DNA from: Robiginitomaculum sp.
GTDB lineage: Bacteria > Pseudomonadota > Alphaproteobacteria > Caulobacterales > Maricaulaceae
NCBI GenBank assembly: GCA_002733485.1
Contig: NVVU01000006.1
Span: forward strand, 11,465 to 18,648
Length of the DNA stretch: 7,184 bases
Direction: 5' to 3'
A program made the translations under genes and the position numbers. A model generated the notes under the pieces. That model searched no databases. It saw nothing but the letters and a program-made list of their open reading frames with translations, and was not told where the DNA came from. How positions within the stretch are numbered: position 1 is the stretch's first letter; each line of letters begins with the position of its first letter. This document shows, in pieces, positions 6,762 through 7,184 of this stretch.

Positions 6762-7184
6762 ATGAGCAAAGTCATAGGTATTGACCTTGGAACAACCAAT
6801 TCTTGTGTGTCTGTTATGGATGGCAAGGCCCCAAAAGTTATTGAGAACGCTGAAGGCATGCGCACGACCCCGTCCGTGGTTGCCTTTACCGAAGACGGTG
6901 AACGCTTGATCGGCCAAACCGCACGGCGCCAGGCCGTCACCAATCCCGAGCAGACCTTTTTTGCCATCAAGCGTCTGATTGGTCGCAAAATGGATGACCC
7001 CATGGTGAAAAAAGATGCCGCCATGGTGCCTTATAAAATTGTACCCGGTGCCAATGGGGATGCCTGGGTTCAGGGCCGTGATAAAAAACTGTCTCCATCC
7101 GAAATTTCTGCCTTTATTTTGCAAAAAATGAAAGAAACCGCCGAAAGCTTTCTGGGCATGCCGGTCACACAAGCGGTGATCACG
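6762..7184 (+). CDS. dnaK: Molecular chaperone DnaK (Hsp70), N-terminal 141 residues, cut by window edge
   Basis: Hsp70 binds exposed hydrophobic segments of unfolded proteins in an ATP-driven cycle with DnaJ and GrpE in the cytoplasm. The visible part is the start of the nucleotide-binding domain. It has the phosphate-1 loop GIDLGTTNSCVSV (6-18, with D8), RTTPSVVAF (34-42), and K70 in FFAIKRLIGRK, the conserved catalytic lysine. SPSEISAFILQKMKETAES lies near the end, and the frame is still open at the window edge (PVTQAVIT). The full protein is normally about 630-640 residues, so roughly a fifth is present. The ATG at 6762 is set by AAAGGAG six bases upstream and by the universal MSK-IGIDLGTT start. 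The wording of this region is typical of Alphaproteobacteria. It is divergent from alkB-frmA and sits behind a heat-shock promoter. dnaJ often follows but is outside the window. Confidence 0.98.
   Translation, partial: MSKVIGIDLGTTNSCVSVMDGKAPKVIENAEGMRTTPSVVAFTEDGERLIGQTARRQAVTNPEQTFFAIKRLIGRKMDDPMVKKDAAMVPYKIVPGANGDAWVQGRDKKLSPSEISAFILQKMKETAESFLGMPVTQAVIT

Noticed and set aside
6686..6784. Short frame (ATG AAA ACA AGG...) in the dnaK leader overlapping the dnaK start
   Set aside because: It has no Shine-Dalgarno, is in a different frame from dnaK, and its product has no recognisable features.

Overview
The window looks like a piece of an alphaproteobacterial chromosome. The clearest sign is the partial DnaK at the right edge, whose N-terminus reads like alphaproteobacterial DnaK. 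A sphingomonad/Kordiimonas-style TonB-dependent receptor and an AlkB of the alphaproteobacterial type agree with this. I cannot fix the order or genus. I see no mobile element, CRISPR array, tRNA or rRNA, and the genes look like ordinary chromosomal genes.

Layout. Positions 1-1031 (+) hold the 3' part of a DUF3667-type membrane protein, cut by the left edge. Positions 1032-1324 are a convergent intergenic region with several inverted repeats and a strong terminator that suits both flanking genes. Positions 1325-4438 (-) encode a 1037-residue TonB-dependent outer-membrane receptor with signal peptide, TonB box, plug and barrel. Positions 4439-4721 are its leader and probable promoter. Positions 4722-5834 (-) encode class III alcohol dehydrogenase / S-(hydroxymethyl)glutathione dehydrogenase (frmA). 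Positions 5836-6459 (-) encode an AlkB-type Fe(II)/2-oxoglutarate dioxygenase, one base upstream of frmA and clearly in the same transcription unit. Positions 6460-6761 are a divergent control region with a TTGACA-type promoter candidate facing alkB and a good heat-shock (sigma-32/RpoH) promoter candidate facing dnaK. From 6762 to the right edge (+) lies the start of dnaK.

How the genes fit together. AlkB repairs N-methylated bases by oxidising the methyl group, which leaves as formaldehyde. FrmA oxidises the glutathione adduct of formaldehyde. The two genes are only one base apart, so the operon appears to pair a formaldehyde-releasing repair enzyme with the enzyme that clears formaldehyde. 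This is the most interesting biological point in the window. Each family is well known, and I did not find a clearly novel multi-gene system. The receptor and the DUF3667 protein have no visible functional link to the repair/detoxification pair or to dnaK.
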